Position numbers and translations under genes: made by a program. A DNA stretch of 64,000 nucleotides from Rutidosis leptorrhynchoides. Taxonomy: Eukaryota > Streptophyta > Magnoliopsida > Asterales > Asteraceae. Of this stretch, positions 11,044 to 27,351 are shown one piece after another. The notes below the pieces were generated by a model. The model worked only from the letters and a program-made list of their open reading frames with translations, searched no databases and was not told the DNA's origin. The stretch is from assembly GCF_046630445.1 (NCBI RefSeq), contig NC_092334.1, forward strand, positions 187,184,501-187,248,500. The letters run 5' to 3'. Every line of letters starts with the position of its first letter. The first letter of the stretch is position 1.

Positions 11044-12912
11044 AAGAATGATAATCAAGTGATTCCCTAAGAATGATAAACAGGTGATTTTCGACACGAA
11101 ATTATAAGCAAAACTTTTGACATGCAGACACGGTCGAAGTCCAGACTCACTAATGCATCCTAACGACTTATCAGTTAGATACACTAATGCAGACCCGGTT
11201 CGTTGAGACCACCGCTCTGATACTAACTATAGATACCCGTCCTAATCCATCCGGATGAAGTCCATATCGATTATAAACAATTCACAACAGTTGATTTCAT
11301 CGCGAGGTATTTGACCTCTATATGATACACTTTACAAACATTGCATTCAATTTTAAAAGACAATCTTTCTTTACAATGAAAATTGATGGCATGCATACCA
11401 TTTCAGAATATATCCAACTATAATTGACTTAATAATAATCTTGATGAACTCGATGACTCTAATGCAACGTCTTTTAAAACATGCCATGAATGACTCCAAG
11501 TAATGTTTCTAAAAGGAGCAAATGCACAGTGGAAGATTTTTTTCGTACCTGAGAATAAACATGCTTTAAAGTGTCAACCAAAAGGTTGGTGAGTTCATTA
11601 GTTTAACATAAATAATCATTTCATAATTTTAATAGACCACAAGATTTCATATTTCCATTTCTCATAAACATACGTCCCATGCATAGAGACAAAAATATCA
11701 TTCATATGGATTGAACACCTGGTAACCGACACTCACAATATGTATATAAGAATATCCCCATCATTCCGGGATCCTCCTTCAGACATGATATAAATTTCGA
11801 AGTACTAAAGCATCCGGTACTTTGGATGGGGCTTGTTGGGCCCGATAGATCTATCTTTAGAGTTCGCATCAATTAGGGTGTCTGTTCCCTAATTCTTAGA
11901 TTACCAGACTTAATAAAAAGGGGCATATTCGATTTCGATCATTCAACCATATAATGTAGTTTCAATTACTTGTGTCTATTTCGTAAAAACATTTATAAAA
12001 ATTGCCCATGTATTCTCAGCCCAAAAATATAAAGAGTAAAAGGGAGCAAATGAAACTCACCATACTGTATTTTGTAGTAAAAATACATATGATGGTATTG
12101 AACAATTGAACAATGCAGGGTTGGCCTCGAATTCACGAACCTATATCATTTGTGTATATATATTAATACACACAATCGTAGTCGAATAATTTTATATATA
12201 TAACTTATTAATTATATTAAGTTGATATTAGTAAAAATAATGATAATAACATTAATAATATACTTAAGTTAAGAATAACTCTATTAATGATAATAATAAT
12301 GATATTAATAATAATACTTGTAAAATATTAATTTTACCGTTAATGATATTTATGATTTTGATTTAAGTAATTTCATGGTAATAATAATCGTGATAATAAT
12401 AATAATACTTATGTTAATATTAACAATTCTATTATTTGTAAAAAGATACTAATACTAATATTTACGAAAATGATAATAACTTTTATTACTTTCATAATAA
12501 TAATAATAAACATATTCATGATAATAATATTAATGTTTTAAATTTAATAGTAATATCATAATTAGTTCTTATAATAATAAGAGTAATAGATGTAATACTT
12601 ATAGTTATGTTAATAATAATAATAATAATAATAGTAATAATTATAACAATGATAATATTACTCATACTAGTGGTAAAATAATATAATTTATATTCTGGAT
12701 GATAATATTAATATTAGTAATAGCATTAATAATACTAAAAAATCTTATTTGCAACTATAATCATAATAATACGTATGTTAGTAATAATAATGGTATTGAT
12801 AATTATAATACTTGTAGTAATATCAATAATTAATAATAATAATAATCATAATAATAATACTAATCATAATAATAATAATACTTGTACCACTAAAAATAAT
12901 AATAATAATACT
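11044..12912 (-). repeat. Tandem duplication: leader + primer site + partial LTR
   Basis: This 1.87 kb block repeats the sequence that begins again at 12913: a leader of about 185 bases, a primer-binding site (here mutated, 11214-11225) and the outer part of the LTR from 11228 up to an AAT tract. The junction back to the leader falls at CTAAGAATGA within or beside the AAT repeats. The LTR piece begins TATAGATACCC, so its terminal TG has become TA. Confidence 0.85.
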
Positions 12913-13082
12913 AAGAATGATAATCAAGTGATTCCCTAAGAATGATAAACAGGTGATTTTCGACACGAAATTATAAGCAAAACTTTTGACATGCAAACAC
13001 GGTCGAAGTCCAGACTCACTAATGCATCCTAACGACTTATCAGTTAGACACACTAATGCAGACCCGGTTCGCTAAGACCACC

Positions 13083-13094
13083 GCTCTGATACCA
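13083..13094 (-). promoter_or_regulatory. Primer-binding site of the LARD (tRNA-Met type)
   Basis: In element sense TGGTATCAGAGC starts two bases after the LTR end. This is the usual plant site complementary to the 3' end of initiator methionine tRNA, where reverse transcription starts. Confidence 0.85.
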
Positions 13095-13096
13095 AC

Positions 13097-16922
<3,826 letters not shown>

Positions 16923-16927
16923 ACTTC
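16923..16927. repeat. Target duplication ACTTC of the LARD, right copy
   Basis: Matches 3858-3862 exactly and follows the terminal CA of the LARD. Confidence 0.9.
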
Positions 16928-19239
16928 TATATGTTTTGTTCTCGCATGAAAGACTGGATTTTCTGCTAGACGTATAGCTGATAGGTTATCGCAGAAAAGC
17001 TTTACTTGATAATCTGCTGATTGATGTAGATCTTCCATTAGTTGCTTCAACTAAGTAATTTCTTGCGTTGCTGATGCTGCCGATCGATATTCTGCTTCAG
17101 TGCTTGATAAGGATACTGTTGGTTGTCTCTTGCTACACCATGATATTACTCCTGATCCAAAACTAAACATGTATCCCGTTGTTGACCGTCGTGTGTCATA
17201 GTCTCCAGCATAATCAGCGTCACAATATCCAGTCACCCGACATTCTTTTGTTCTCTTATATAAAATACCAAAGTTAATAATGCCTTTAACATACCTTAAG
17301 ATGCGTCGTACAACATCAAGGTGAGGCTTCTTCGGATTGCTCATGTATCGACTAACCACTCCAACTGCATAAGATATGTCTGGCCAGCTTAGTGTGAGAT
17401 AAATAAGACTTCCGACCATCTTTCGATACATAGTAACATCTTGAAGACTTTTTCCTTCATCTGCTCGTAGTTTTGTATTCGGATCCATCGGAGTTGAGAT
17501 AGGTTTGCAATTAAGCATTCCGTACTTTTGTAAAAGATCTCGCGCATATTTCTGTTGTCCCAGAAATAATCCTTCTCTTTTCTGCTCTATTTCGTGTCCA
17601 TGAAAATGTTTGAGTTCTCCAAGCTCCTTCATATGAAATCTGATAGATAGATTCTCTCTTGTTCTTTGGATCTCCTCATAGTGATCTCCCGTGATGATTA
17701 AGTCATCCACATATACTAGCACTATGGCTAGTTTTCCTTGATCTTGTTTCACCAATAAACTAGAATCTGAAGGAGCAACTGTGAAACCACTTTGTACTAA
17801 GAACTCGCCAATCTTCCCGTACCAAGCTCTTGGAGCCTGCTTCAAGCCGTATAGTGCTTTCTTTAATTTGCAGACATGCTCAGGATGGATCTTGTTCTCA
17901 AAGCCTCTTGGTTGCTCCATATAAATATCTTTGTCAAGTTCTCCATGTAAGAAAGCGTTATTGACATCCATCTGCCATAACTTCCAAGATTTGCTAGCGG
18001 CTAAAGCTAGTAGAGCTCGAATTGTTGTGATCTTGGCCACTGGACTAAATGTTTCTTCATAATCCAGCCCATATTTTTGAGAAAAACCTCTAGCAACAAG
18101 TCGAGCTTTATACCTTTCAATGGAGCCATCTGATCGAGTCTTCACCTTGTAAACCCATTTACAAGATATTGGTTTTAATCTTTTGGCTTTGGAACTAAAC
18201 TCCATGTCTGGTTTTCTTTTAGTGCATTAATTTCTTCTTCCATCGCTTTCTGCCATTCTCGACTTTGTGCTGCTTCTTCATAAGTAGAAGGCTCAATAGG
18301 TATTGATTCATCCACATGAGCAGCATTGGCATACCTCGGATTAGGTTGCCTCGGTCTTGTTGATCTCCGTAATTCTTGTACATGCTCCTCGACATCCATT
18401 TGGCTTGAACGAACCTCCTTGGATACAGATTGATGCACACCAGTTTTCCAAGGACTCGTTTCCTTAGAGTACGACTCTTCTCCTTCTTTAGTTGGATCTA
18501 CTATTTGCTCTTTATGTTCTTCTATTTCTTCTGGAACTTCTTCTAATCCATGAGATTCTGGAAGCTCTATCTTTTGAGGTGACCACCATGAAGAAGCTTC
18601 ATCAAATACCACATTTCTTGAAGTATGGCATTTTCTAGTATTTGGATCACAACATCTCAATCCTTTTCTTGATTCATCATAATCGACAAAAATGCATCGG
18701 ATTGCCTTCTTATCAAATTTGCTTCGTAGGTGATCCGGTACGAAGACGTAGCATACACATCCAAAAACCTTGAGATGGTTGACGGTTGGCTTGATCTTCC
18801 ATAATCTTTCATACGGTGAAATATGCCCCAACTTTGTTTGTGGAAGCCTATTTATCACGTATGATGCCGTTCTCATACATTCAGCCCAAAATCTTCCTGG
18901 CACATTCTTACCATGAAGCATACTTCTACAAGTTTCGGCAAGGTGACGATTCTTGCGTTCTGCGACTCCATTCTGTTGTGGGGTATTGGGACAAGTTAAT
19001 TGTCTTCTAATCTTGTGCTTCTCAAGATATATATTGAACTCAGTCGATAAATATTCTCCTCCATTATCTGTGCGTAAGCACCTAATCATATTATTAAGCT
19101 CACTTTCTATCTTCTCCTTAAACTCTTTAAACTTCTGAAAAGTCTCCGACTTTTCCTTCATGAAGTAAACCCACACATACCTTGAGAAGTCATCAATGAA
19201 TATCACCATATACTTCATTCCTCCAAGTGATGTTTGTTT
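16928..19239 (-). pseudogene. Copia A pol: integrase core, reverse transcriptase, RNase H
   Basis: In element sense the piece opens inside the integrase core: [19 protein letters not shown], the RTDNGGEY motif, and the [16 protein letters not shown] motif. A linker ends with the [13 protein letters not shown] block. Then comes the copia reverse transcriptase, with [13 protein letters not shown] and the catalytic block [12 protein letters not shown]. RNase H includes [10 protein letters not shown] and [12 protein letters not shown]. The frame shifts at about 18175-18205, just before the [10 protein letters not shown] block, so integrase and reverse transcriptase are in different frames. Another break lies at 17050. 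The next piece upstream is at 41710; the next downstream is at 3862. Confidence 0.9.
19235..19239. repeat. Target duplication TGTTT of gypsy B, left copy
   Basis: TGTTT precedes the terminal TG of B here and follows its terminal CA at 41710-41714. Confidence 0.9.
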
Positions 19240-22200
19240 TGAAATGTCCCGTTCTTAGTGATTAAAAACGTTCCATATTAATTGATTTCGTTGTGAGGTT
19301 TTGACCTCTATATGAGACGTTTTTCAAAGACTGCATTCATTTTTAAAACAAACCATAACCTTTATTTCATAAATAAAGGTTTAAAAAGCTTTACGTAGAT
19401 TATCAAATAATGATAATCTAAAATATCCTGTTTACACACGACCATTACATAATGGTTTACAATACAAATATGCTACATCGAAATCAGTTTCTTGAATGCA
19501 GTTTTTACACAATATCATACAAACATGGACTCCAAATCTTGTCCTTATTTTAGTATGCAACAGCGGAAGCTCTGAATATTCACCTGAGAATAAACATGCT
19601 TTAAACGTCAACAAAAATGTTGGTGAGTTATAGGTTTAACCTATATATATCAAATCGTAACAATAGACCACAAGATTTCATATTTCAATACACATCCCAT
19701 ACATAGAGATAAAAAATCATTCATATGGTGAACACCTGGTAACCGACATTAACAAGATGCATATATAAGAATATCCCCATCATTCCGGGACACCCTTCGG
19801 ATATGATATAAATTTCGAAGTACTAAAGCATCCGGTACTTTGGATGGGGTTTGTTAGGCCCAATAGATCTATCTTTAGGATTCGCGTCAATTAGGGTGTC
19901 TGTTCCCTAATTCTTAGATTACCAGACTTAATAAAAAGGGGCATATTCGATTTTGATAATTCAACCATAGAATGTAGTTTCACGTACTTGTGTCTATTTT
20001 GTAAATCATTTATAAAACCTGCATGTATTCTCATCCCAAAAATATTAGATTTTAAAAGTGGGACTATAACTCACTTTCACAGATTTTTACTTCGTCGGGA
20101 AGTAAGACTTGGCCACTGGTTGATTCACAAACCTATAACAATATATACATATATATCAAAGTATGTTCAAAATATATTTACAACACTTTTAATATATTTT
20201 GATGTTTTAAGTTTATTAAGTCAGCTGTCCTCGTTAGTAACCTACAACTAGTTGTCCACAGTTAGATATACAGAAATAAATTGATAAATATTATCTTGAA
20301 TCAATCCACGACCCAGTGTATATGTATCTCAGTATTGATCACAACTCAAACTATACATATTTTGGAATCAACCTCAACCCTGTATAGCTAACTCCAACAT
20401 TCACATATAGAGTGTCTATGGTTGTTCCGAAATATATATAGATGTGTCGACATGATAGGTCGAAACATTGTATACGTGTCTATGGTATCTCAAGATTATA
20501 TAATATACAATACAAGTTGATTAAGTTATGGTTGGAATAGATTTGTTACCAATTTTCACGTAGCTAAAATGAGAAAAATTATTCAATTTTGTTTTACCCA
20601 TAACTTCTTCATTTTAAATCCGTTTTGAGTGAATCAAATTGCTATGAATTCATATTTAACTCTATTTTATGAATCTAAATAGAAAAAGTATAGGTTTATA
20701 GTCAGAAAAATAAGTTACAAGTCGTTTTTGTAAAGGTAGTCATTTCAGTCGAAAGAACGACGTCTAGATGACCATTTTAGAAAACATACTTCCACTTTGA
20801 GTTTAACCATAATTTTTGGATATAGTTTCATGTTCATAATAAAAATCATTTTCTCAGAATAACAACTTTTAAATCAAAGTTTATCATAGTTTTTAATTAA
20901 CTAACCCAAAACAGCCCGCGGTGTTACTACGACGGCGTAAATTCGGTTTTACGGTGTTTTTCGTGTTTCCAGGTTTTAAATCATTAAGTTAGCATATCAT
21001 ATAGATATAGAACATGTGTTTAGTTAATTTTAAAAGTCAAGTTAGAAGGATTAACTTTTGTTTGCGAACAAGTTTAGAATTAACTAAACTATGTTCTAGT
21101 GATTACGAGTTTAAACCTTCGAATAAGATAGTTTTATATATATGAATCGAATGATGTTATGAACATCATTACTACCTCAAGTTTAGTAGGTAAACCTACT
21201 GGAAGTGACAAGAAATGATCTAGCTTCAAAGGATCTTGGATGGCTTGAAAGTTCTTGAAGTAGGATCATGACACAAAAACAAGTTCAAGTAAGATTTTTA
21301 CTCGAATTAAGATAGTTTATAGTTATAGAAATTGAATCAAAGTTTGAATATGAATATTACCTTGAATAAGAAAGATAACCTACTGTATATAACAAAGGTT
21401 TCTTGATCTTAGATGATTACTTGGAATGGATTAGAAAGCTTGGAAGTAAATTAGTAAACTTGAAGGGATTTTTGAAGTGTTCTTGAAGTGTTCTTCCTAT
21501 GATGATTATAGCTTGATTCTTGAAGTGATTTTTAATGAAGATGATGATTAACTACTGGAAAAATACGTTCATAATAGTGTGTGTGTGTTGAGAGAGAATT
21601 AGAAAGAGAATTGGAAGTGAAATGGAGTGAATGATGAGTGGTAATTGGTGAGTGGTGAGTGGGGTTAAAAGGAGTTCTAGTTAGTTGACTAGCTCATGGT
21701 AGAAGTTAAAATTGATTAGTCATACATGACATAATCAAGAGTGGAATCCCATGCTAGTTCCTATTGGTATATACCCATAGTAAGTACGTTTTGAAGCTGT
21801 GTATAATACGGGTAAGAATACGACTAGAATTCTTGATGAAAGAAAAGAATGGGAAAGTAACTGTAACCATTTTTGTTAAGTATGGGTGTTTTGATATATG
21901 TCTTGAAGTCTTCCAAAAGTATTTTAATACATCTAAATACACTACATGTATATACATTTTAACTGAGTCGTTAAGTCATCGTTAGTCGTTACATGTAAGT
22001 GTTGTTTTGAAACCTTTAAGTTAACGATCTCAATTAATGTTGTTAACCCATTGTTTATTATATCTAATGAGATGTTAAATTATTATATTATCATGATATT
22101 ATGATATATTAATATATCTTAATATGATATATATACATTTAAATGTCGTTACAACGATAATCGTTACATATATGTCTCGTTTCGAAATCCTTAAGTTAGT

Positions 22201-22491
22201 AGTCTTATTTATATGTATATAACTCATTGTTAATATACTTATGGAGATACTTACTTATCATAATCTCATGTTAACCATATGTATATCCATATATATATCG
22301 TCATGTCGTTTTTACAAGTTTTAACGTTCGTGAATCGCCGGTCAACTTGGGTGGTCAATTGTCTATATGAAACATATTTCAATTAATCAAGTCTTAACAA
22401 GTTTGATTGCTTAACATGTTGGAAACAATTAATCATGTAAATATCAATCTCAATTAATATATATAAACATGGAAAAGTTCGGGTCACTACA
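19240..22491 (-). repeat. 3' LTR of gypsy B
   Basis: Starts TGAAATGTCCC and ends GGGTCACTACA on the plus strand. By eye it differs from 38444-41709 at roughly 30-35 substitutions, about 1%, plus a TG microsatellite length change. It shares a core block with the LARD LTRs. Confidence 0.9.
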
Positions 22492-22506
22492 GTACCTACC
22501 CGTTAA
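22492..22506 (-). promoter_or_regulatory. 3' polypurine tract of gypsy B
   Basis: TTAACGGGTAGGTAC in element sense, abutting the LTR terminal TGTAGTGACCC. Confidence 0.8.
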
Positions 22507-22526
22507 ATAAATTTCGTCCCGAAATT

Positions 22527-25107
22527 TTATGCTGTTGAAGGTGTTGACGAATCTTCTGGAAATAGATGCGGGTATTTCTTCTTCATCTGATCTTCACGCT
22601 CCCAGGTGAACTCGGGTCCTCTACGAGCATTCTATCGAACCTTAACAATTGGTATTTTGTTTTGCTTAAGTCTTTTAACCTCCCGATCCATTATTTCGAC
22701 GGGTTCTTCGATGAATTGGAGTTTTTCGTTGATTTGGATTTCATCTAACGGAATAGTGAGATCTTATTTAGCAAAACATTTCTTCAAATTCGAGACATGG
22801 AAAGTGTTATGTACAGCCGCGAGTTGTTGGGGTAACTCAAGTCGGTAAGCTACTGGTCCGACACGATCAATAATCTTGAATGGTCCAATATACCTTGGAT
22901 TTAATTTCCCTCGTTTACCAAATTGAACAACGCCTTTCCAAGGTGCAACTTTAAGCATGACCATCTCTCCAATTTCAAATTCTATATCTTTTCTTTTAAT
23001 GTCAGCGTAGCTCTTTTGTCGACTTTGGGCGGTTTTCAACCGTTGTTGAATTTGGATGATCTTCTCGGTAGTTTCTTGTATAATCTCCGGACCCGTAATC
23101 TGTCTATCCCCCACTTCACTCCAACAAATTGGAGACCTGCACTTTCTACCATAAATTGCTTCAAACGGCGCCATCTCAATGCTTGAATGGTAGCTGTTGT
23201 TGTAGGAAAATTCTGCTAACGGTAGATGTCGATCCTAACTGTTTCCGAAATCAATAACACATGCTCGTAGCATGTCTTCAAGCGTTTGTATCGTCCTTTC
23301 GCTCTGCCCATCAGTTTGTGGATGATAGGCAGTACTCATGTCTAGACGAGTTCCTAATGCTTGCTGTAATGTCTGCCAGAATCTTGAAATAAATCTGCCA
23401 TCCCTATCAGAGATAATAGAGATTGGTATTCCATGTCTGGAGATGACTTCCTTCAAATATAGTCGTGCTAACTTCTCCATCTTGTCATCTTCTCTTATTG
23501 GAAGGAAGTGTGCTGATTTGGTGAGACGATCAACTATTACCCAAATAGTATCAAAACCACTTGCAGTCCTTGGCAATTTAGTGATGAAATCCATGGTAAT
23601 GTTTTCCCATTTCCATTCTGGGATTTCGGGTTGTTGAAGTAGACCTGATGGTTTCTGATGCTCAGCTTTGACCTTAGAACACGTCAAACATTCTCCTACG
23701 TATTTAGCAACATCGGCTTTCATACCCGGCCACCAAAAATGTTTCTTGAGATCCTTGTACATCTTCCCCGTTCCAGGATGTATTGAGTATCTGGTTTTAT
23801 GAGCTTCTCTAAGTACCATTTCTCTCATATCTCCAAATTTTGGTACCCAAATCCTTTCAGCCCTATACCGGGTTCCGTCTTCCCGAATATTAAGATGCTA
23901 CTCCGATCCTTTGGGTATTTCATCCTTTAAATTTCCTTCTTTTAAAACTCCTTGTTGCGCCTCCTTTATTTGAGTAGTAAGGTTATTATGAATCATTATA
24001 TTCATAGATTTTACTCGAATGGGTTCTCTGTCCTTCCTGCTCAAGGCATCGGCTACCACATTTGCCTTCCCCGGGCGGTAACGAATCTCAAAGTTGTAAT
24101 CATTCAATAATTCAATCCACCTACGCTGCCTCATATTCAGTTGTTTCTGATTAAATATGTGTTGAAGACTTTTGTGATCGGTATATATAATACTTTTGAC
24201 CCCATATAAGTAGTGCCTCCAAGTCTTTAATGCAAAAACAACCGCGCCTAATTCCAAATCATGCGTCGTATAATTTTGTTCGTGAATCTTCAATTGTCTA
24301 GACGCATAAGCAATCACCTTCGTTCGTTGCATTAATACACAACCGAGACCTTGCTTTGATGCATCACAATAAATCACAAAATCATCATTCCCTTCAGGTA
24401 ATGACAATATAGGTGCCGTAGTTAGCTTTTTCTTCAATAACTGAAACGCTTTCTCTTGTTCATCATTCCATTCAAATTTCTTCCCTTTATGCGTTAATGC
24501 AGTCAAGGGTTTTGCTATTCTGGAAAAGTCTTGGATGAACCTTCTGTAGTAACCAGCTAGTCCTAAAAACTGGCGTATGTGTTTCGGAGTTTTCGGGGTT
24601 TCCCACTTTTCAACAGTTTCTATCTTTGCCGGATCCACCTTAATACCTTCTTTGTTCACTATGTGACCGAGGAATTGAACTTCTTCCAACCAAAATGCAC
24701 ACTTTGAAAACTTAGCGTACAATTCTTCCTTCCTCAATACTTCTAACACCTTTCTCAAATGTTCACCGTGTTCTTGGTCATTCTTTGAGTAAATAAGTAT
24801 GTCATCAATGAAAACAATGACAAACTTGTCAAGGTATGGTCCACACACTCGGTTCATAAGGTCCATGAACACAGCTGGTGCATTAGTTAAACCAAACGGC
24901 ATGACCATAAACTCGTAATGACCGTAACGTGTTCTGAAAGCAGTCTTTGGAATATCATCTTCTTTCACCCGCATTTGATGATACCCGGAACGTAAGTCAA
25001 TCTTTGAATAAACAGACGAGCCTTGTAGTTGATCAAATAAGTCGTCGATTCTCGGTAGTGGGTAGCGGTTCTTGATGGTAAGTTTGTTCAACTCTCGGTA
25101 GTCGATA
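22527..25107 (-). pseudogene. Gypsy B pol: reverse transcriptase, RNase H, integrase, chromodomain-like tail
   Basis: Element-sense order: [19 protein letters not shown] and the [12 protein letters not shown] catalytic block of reverse transcriptase (to about 24600); RNase H with [15 protein letters not shown]; integrase zinc region with HPGTGKMY and [11 protein letters not shown]; integrase core with [13 protein letters not shown] and [13 protein letters not shown]; then [11 protein letters not shown] and a tail containing [13 protein letters not shown]. Breaks: a frame break near 23830-23900, TAG stops replacing tryptophan codons near 23235 and 22655, and a TAA after FAK at 22764. The RT N-terminus continues beyond nested element C at 34452. 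Confidence 0.9.
25103..25107. repeat. Target duplication CGATA of element C, left copy
   Basis: CGATA precedes the terminal TG of C and recurs at 34452-34456 after its terminal CA. Confidence 0.9.
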
Positions 25108-26127
25108 TGTAGCGACCCCGACAAATCGTCAAATGACGGCGTCATCTACGTATGGTCCCATTACATGGTCGTAAGTCTTTATAACAAAGTTTGACCGAAA
25201 AGTATGTCGCATTCATTTCATAAATAAGGGTGTTTCAAAGTTTACAAAAGTAGTTTCCATAACAAGTACATAACAATGTTTAAAGTTTGTATGAAACACG
25301 TGCGACACGATTAAAAGTAGTCAAAAAGACGCTCCACGTATGCAAGTATACTCGACATCCAATGCAAGTATCAAAAAGTATGAGCGGAAGCATATATCAC
25401 CTAAGTTCAAGGACCTGAGAAAAACATAGAGAATCTGTCAACGAAAACGTTGGTGAAATCATAGGTTTAAATAAGTAAGTGAGTAAAAGTAAGTTGAACC
25501 ACAAGATTTGCAACATCGATAAAGTCATAGTACATTCTAAAAGTTAATATTCACGAGCACTCAATTATCAAGGCTTAACATTCCGTCCGTTGAACCCCGT
25601 AATAATAGTGTTAGAACATACACTGTTTCCCGAAAATATATTTCACCCGTAGACGGTAGCGAACCGTCCGAAGTGAGGGTTTGTCAAACCCATATGGCCA
25701 TATAACATAAGTTCTCGCTTACACCATCTGATGTAACTAATGATAATCGAATTGAGGATTTGTGTTCAAACTCGTATGTAGAATGTTTGTTTTCCCTGTA
25801 CTTGTGTTCACGTAGTTTAAAAGAACGTTTATGTTTTCTCATCCCAAAAGTAAGTTCAAAAAGAGTAAAAGTGGGACTATGATCTCACCTTGTATGCACG
25901 AACCAAAAAGTACTTCGACAAGTAACGTGTGCAAAGAACAATGCTAGTCTTGACCTAAACAAATAGGTTGTATCAATAACGATGGTCACGAAGGGTCAAA
26001 GATGTTCAATTAGTCCTATGGCTCGTTACGACTCGATTATATTAACATGTGAATCAACTAGTCAAGTTTCATGCAAGTTACAAGTAAATAATCATGCTAG
26101 AAAGGTTGCATAAGTATTTGGTTAAGT

Positions 26128-26175
26128 TTGACAAAAAGTCAAACTTGGTCGGGTCAAAGTCAACGGAAAAGTCAA
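26128..26175. promoter_or_regulatory. Cluster of five W-box cores in the C LTR
   Basis: TTGAC or its complement occurs at 26128, 26138, 26153, 26159 and 26171. WRKY proteins bind TTGAC[CT]. Clusters of these occur in stress-responsive plant promoters and LTRs. Function here is inferred only from the motif density; the right LTR has the same cluster about 7135 bases further on. Confidence 0.4.
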
Positions 26176-26323
26176 CATGTTCGGGTCGGGTCTCGGACAA
26201 ATTTTCTATGCTAGTTATTCATATATAAGCATGTTAAAACAAGTTGCATGTGAATTGGAGGTCTAGAACATGCCAAACATTTTTCGTCAAAAGGTCAAGC
26301 AAACAGCCAGTTTTAGGCAAACG

Positions 26324-26449
26324 GGACGGCGTCCCAAATGGCTAGACGGCGTCCCAAAATGAAGGGTGGAACGGCGTCCTGATATCCTAGACGGCGTCCA
26401 GGTTCAAAAGGTGGGACGGCGTCCCCAGTATCTGGACGGCGTCCTGATC
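26324..26449. repeat. Spaced GC-rich near-palindromes in the C LTR
   Basis: Six copies of GACGGCGTCC or ACGGCGTCC, mostly preceded by G or A, occur with about 16-28 bases of unrelated sequence between them, in otherwise AT-rich DNA. The right LTR repeats the arrangement at 33460-33584. Each unit is nearly its own reverse complement. Their role is unknown. Confidence 0.8.
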
Positions 26450-27316
26450 GGTTTCCAGGCCCTGTTTGCTGTATTTCCTAAGTGCACGAACCAAAACACA
26501 AACCAACACATTTCATGACCCGCAAACAATCAAGATATGTATCTTATATCATCGGAAAGGTAATTAAGCATACAACACAACCTAACACTTGCAACTAACA
26601 TTCCATGTCATTCAAATCATTAAAAGTCCATTTTAAGTTCATGAAACCTTAACCTAAATTCACCAAATTTCATAATCAAGTTTAGGAGGTTTCATTAATC
26701 AAACTATACATCATAATGAAGCTAGTAACACTAGAAACACAATTAAAACATGAACTCTTAGCATCAAACAACATATGAACACTCAAATTTCAAGATTAAG
26801 CATGTCATCTTTCAATATGAACTAGTTACATCAAAATATCAAAAACGAGCATACAAATCACATAAACAAACTAGACTCGAGCCATAGACACTAATTAACA
26901 ACCTTATAACTTAAAAATCTCAAGAACACAAGAATTAGTGATTTTAGAAAGTTACCCAAAATTGATGAAATCGGTATGGAAACGAAGAGGAGATCACGAG
27001 GAGTTCAAATATGCAATTTGTTTTGATCGAATCCTTCTTGAACGAATTTGGATGATGATTGAAGGTTTGAGGGTTTTGAGAGAAAAGGTGAAGTAGTAAA
27101 ATGAAAGAGATGAATGAATGGATGAGAATAAGGGTTGACTCTTTGACCTAGTCAAATGTTTCAACCTTTGGCAAGTTTGGTCCCTCAACTTTAAACCGGG
27201 TGCGGGAATTACCTAAACGAGATAATTCAACGCATATTAACGGGATGTGTTATAAACATATAACGGAACTTAAATAGTTAAACGGAAAAGTAAACGGAAA
27301 AAGGCGGGATGTTACA

Positions 27317-27333
27317 TTACCTACACCTTAAAA
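27317..27333 (-). promoter_or_regulatory. 3' polypurine tract of element C
   Basis: In element sense TTTTAAGGTGTAGGTAA sits immediately before the LTR terminal TGTAACATCCC. It is preceded by the AAATTTCGGGACGAAATTT string common to the gypsy elements here. Confidence 0.7.
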
Positions 27334-27351
27334 GAAATTTCGTCCCGAAAT

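Larger units (their letters stand above)
25108..27316 (-). repeat. 3' LTR of element C
   Basis: Plus strand TGTAGCGACCCC to GGGATGTTACA, 2209 bp, the same length as the other LTR. It contains a cluster of GGACGGCGTCC-like motifs (26324-26449) and five TTGAC cores (26128-26175). Confidence 0.93.

Noticed and set aside
20979..22491. Short open frames shared by both B LTRs (for example 21764-21985 and 40982-41203)
   Set aside because: They recur only because the LTRs are duplicates. They are below 75 codons, overlap on opposite strands, and have no domain signal.
22566..23637. Several plus-strand frames across the pol region of element B (similarly at 29575-29826 and 56696-57152)
   Set aside because: They are antisense shadows of conserved integrase and reverse transcriptase coding sequence.
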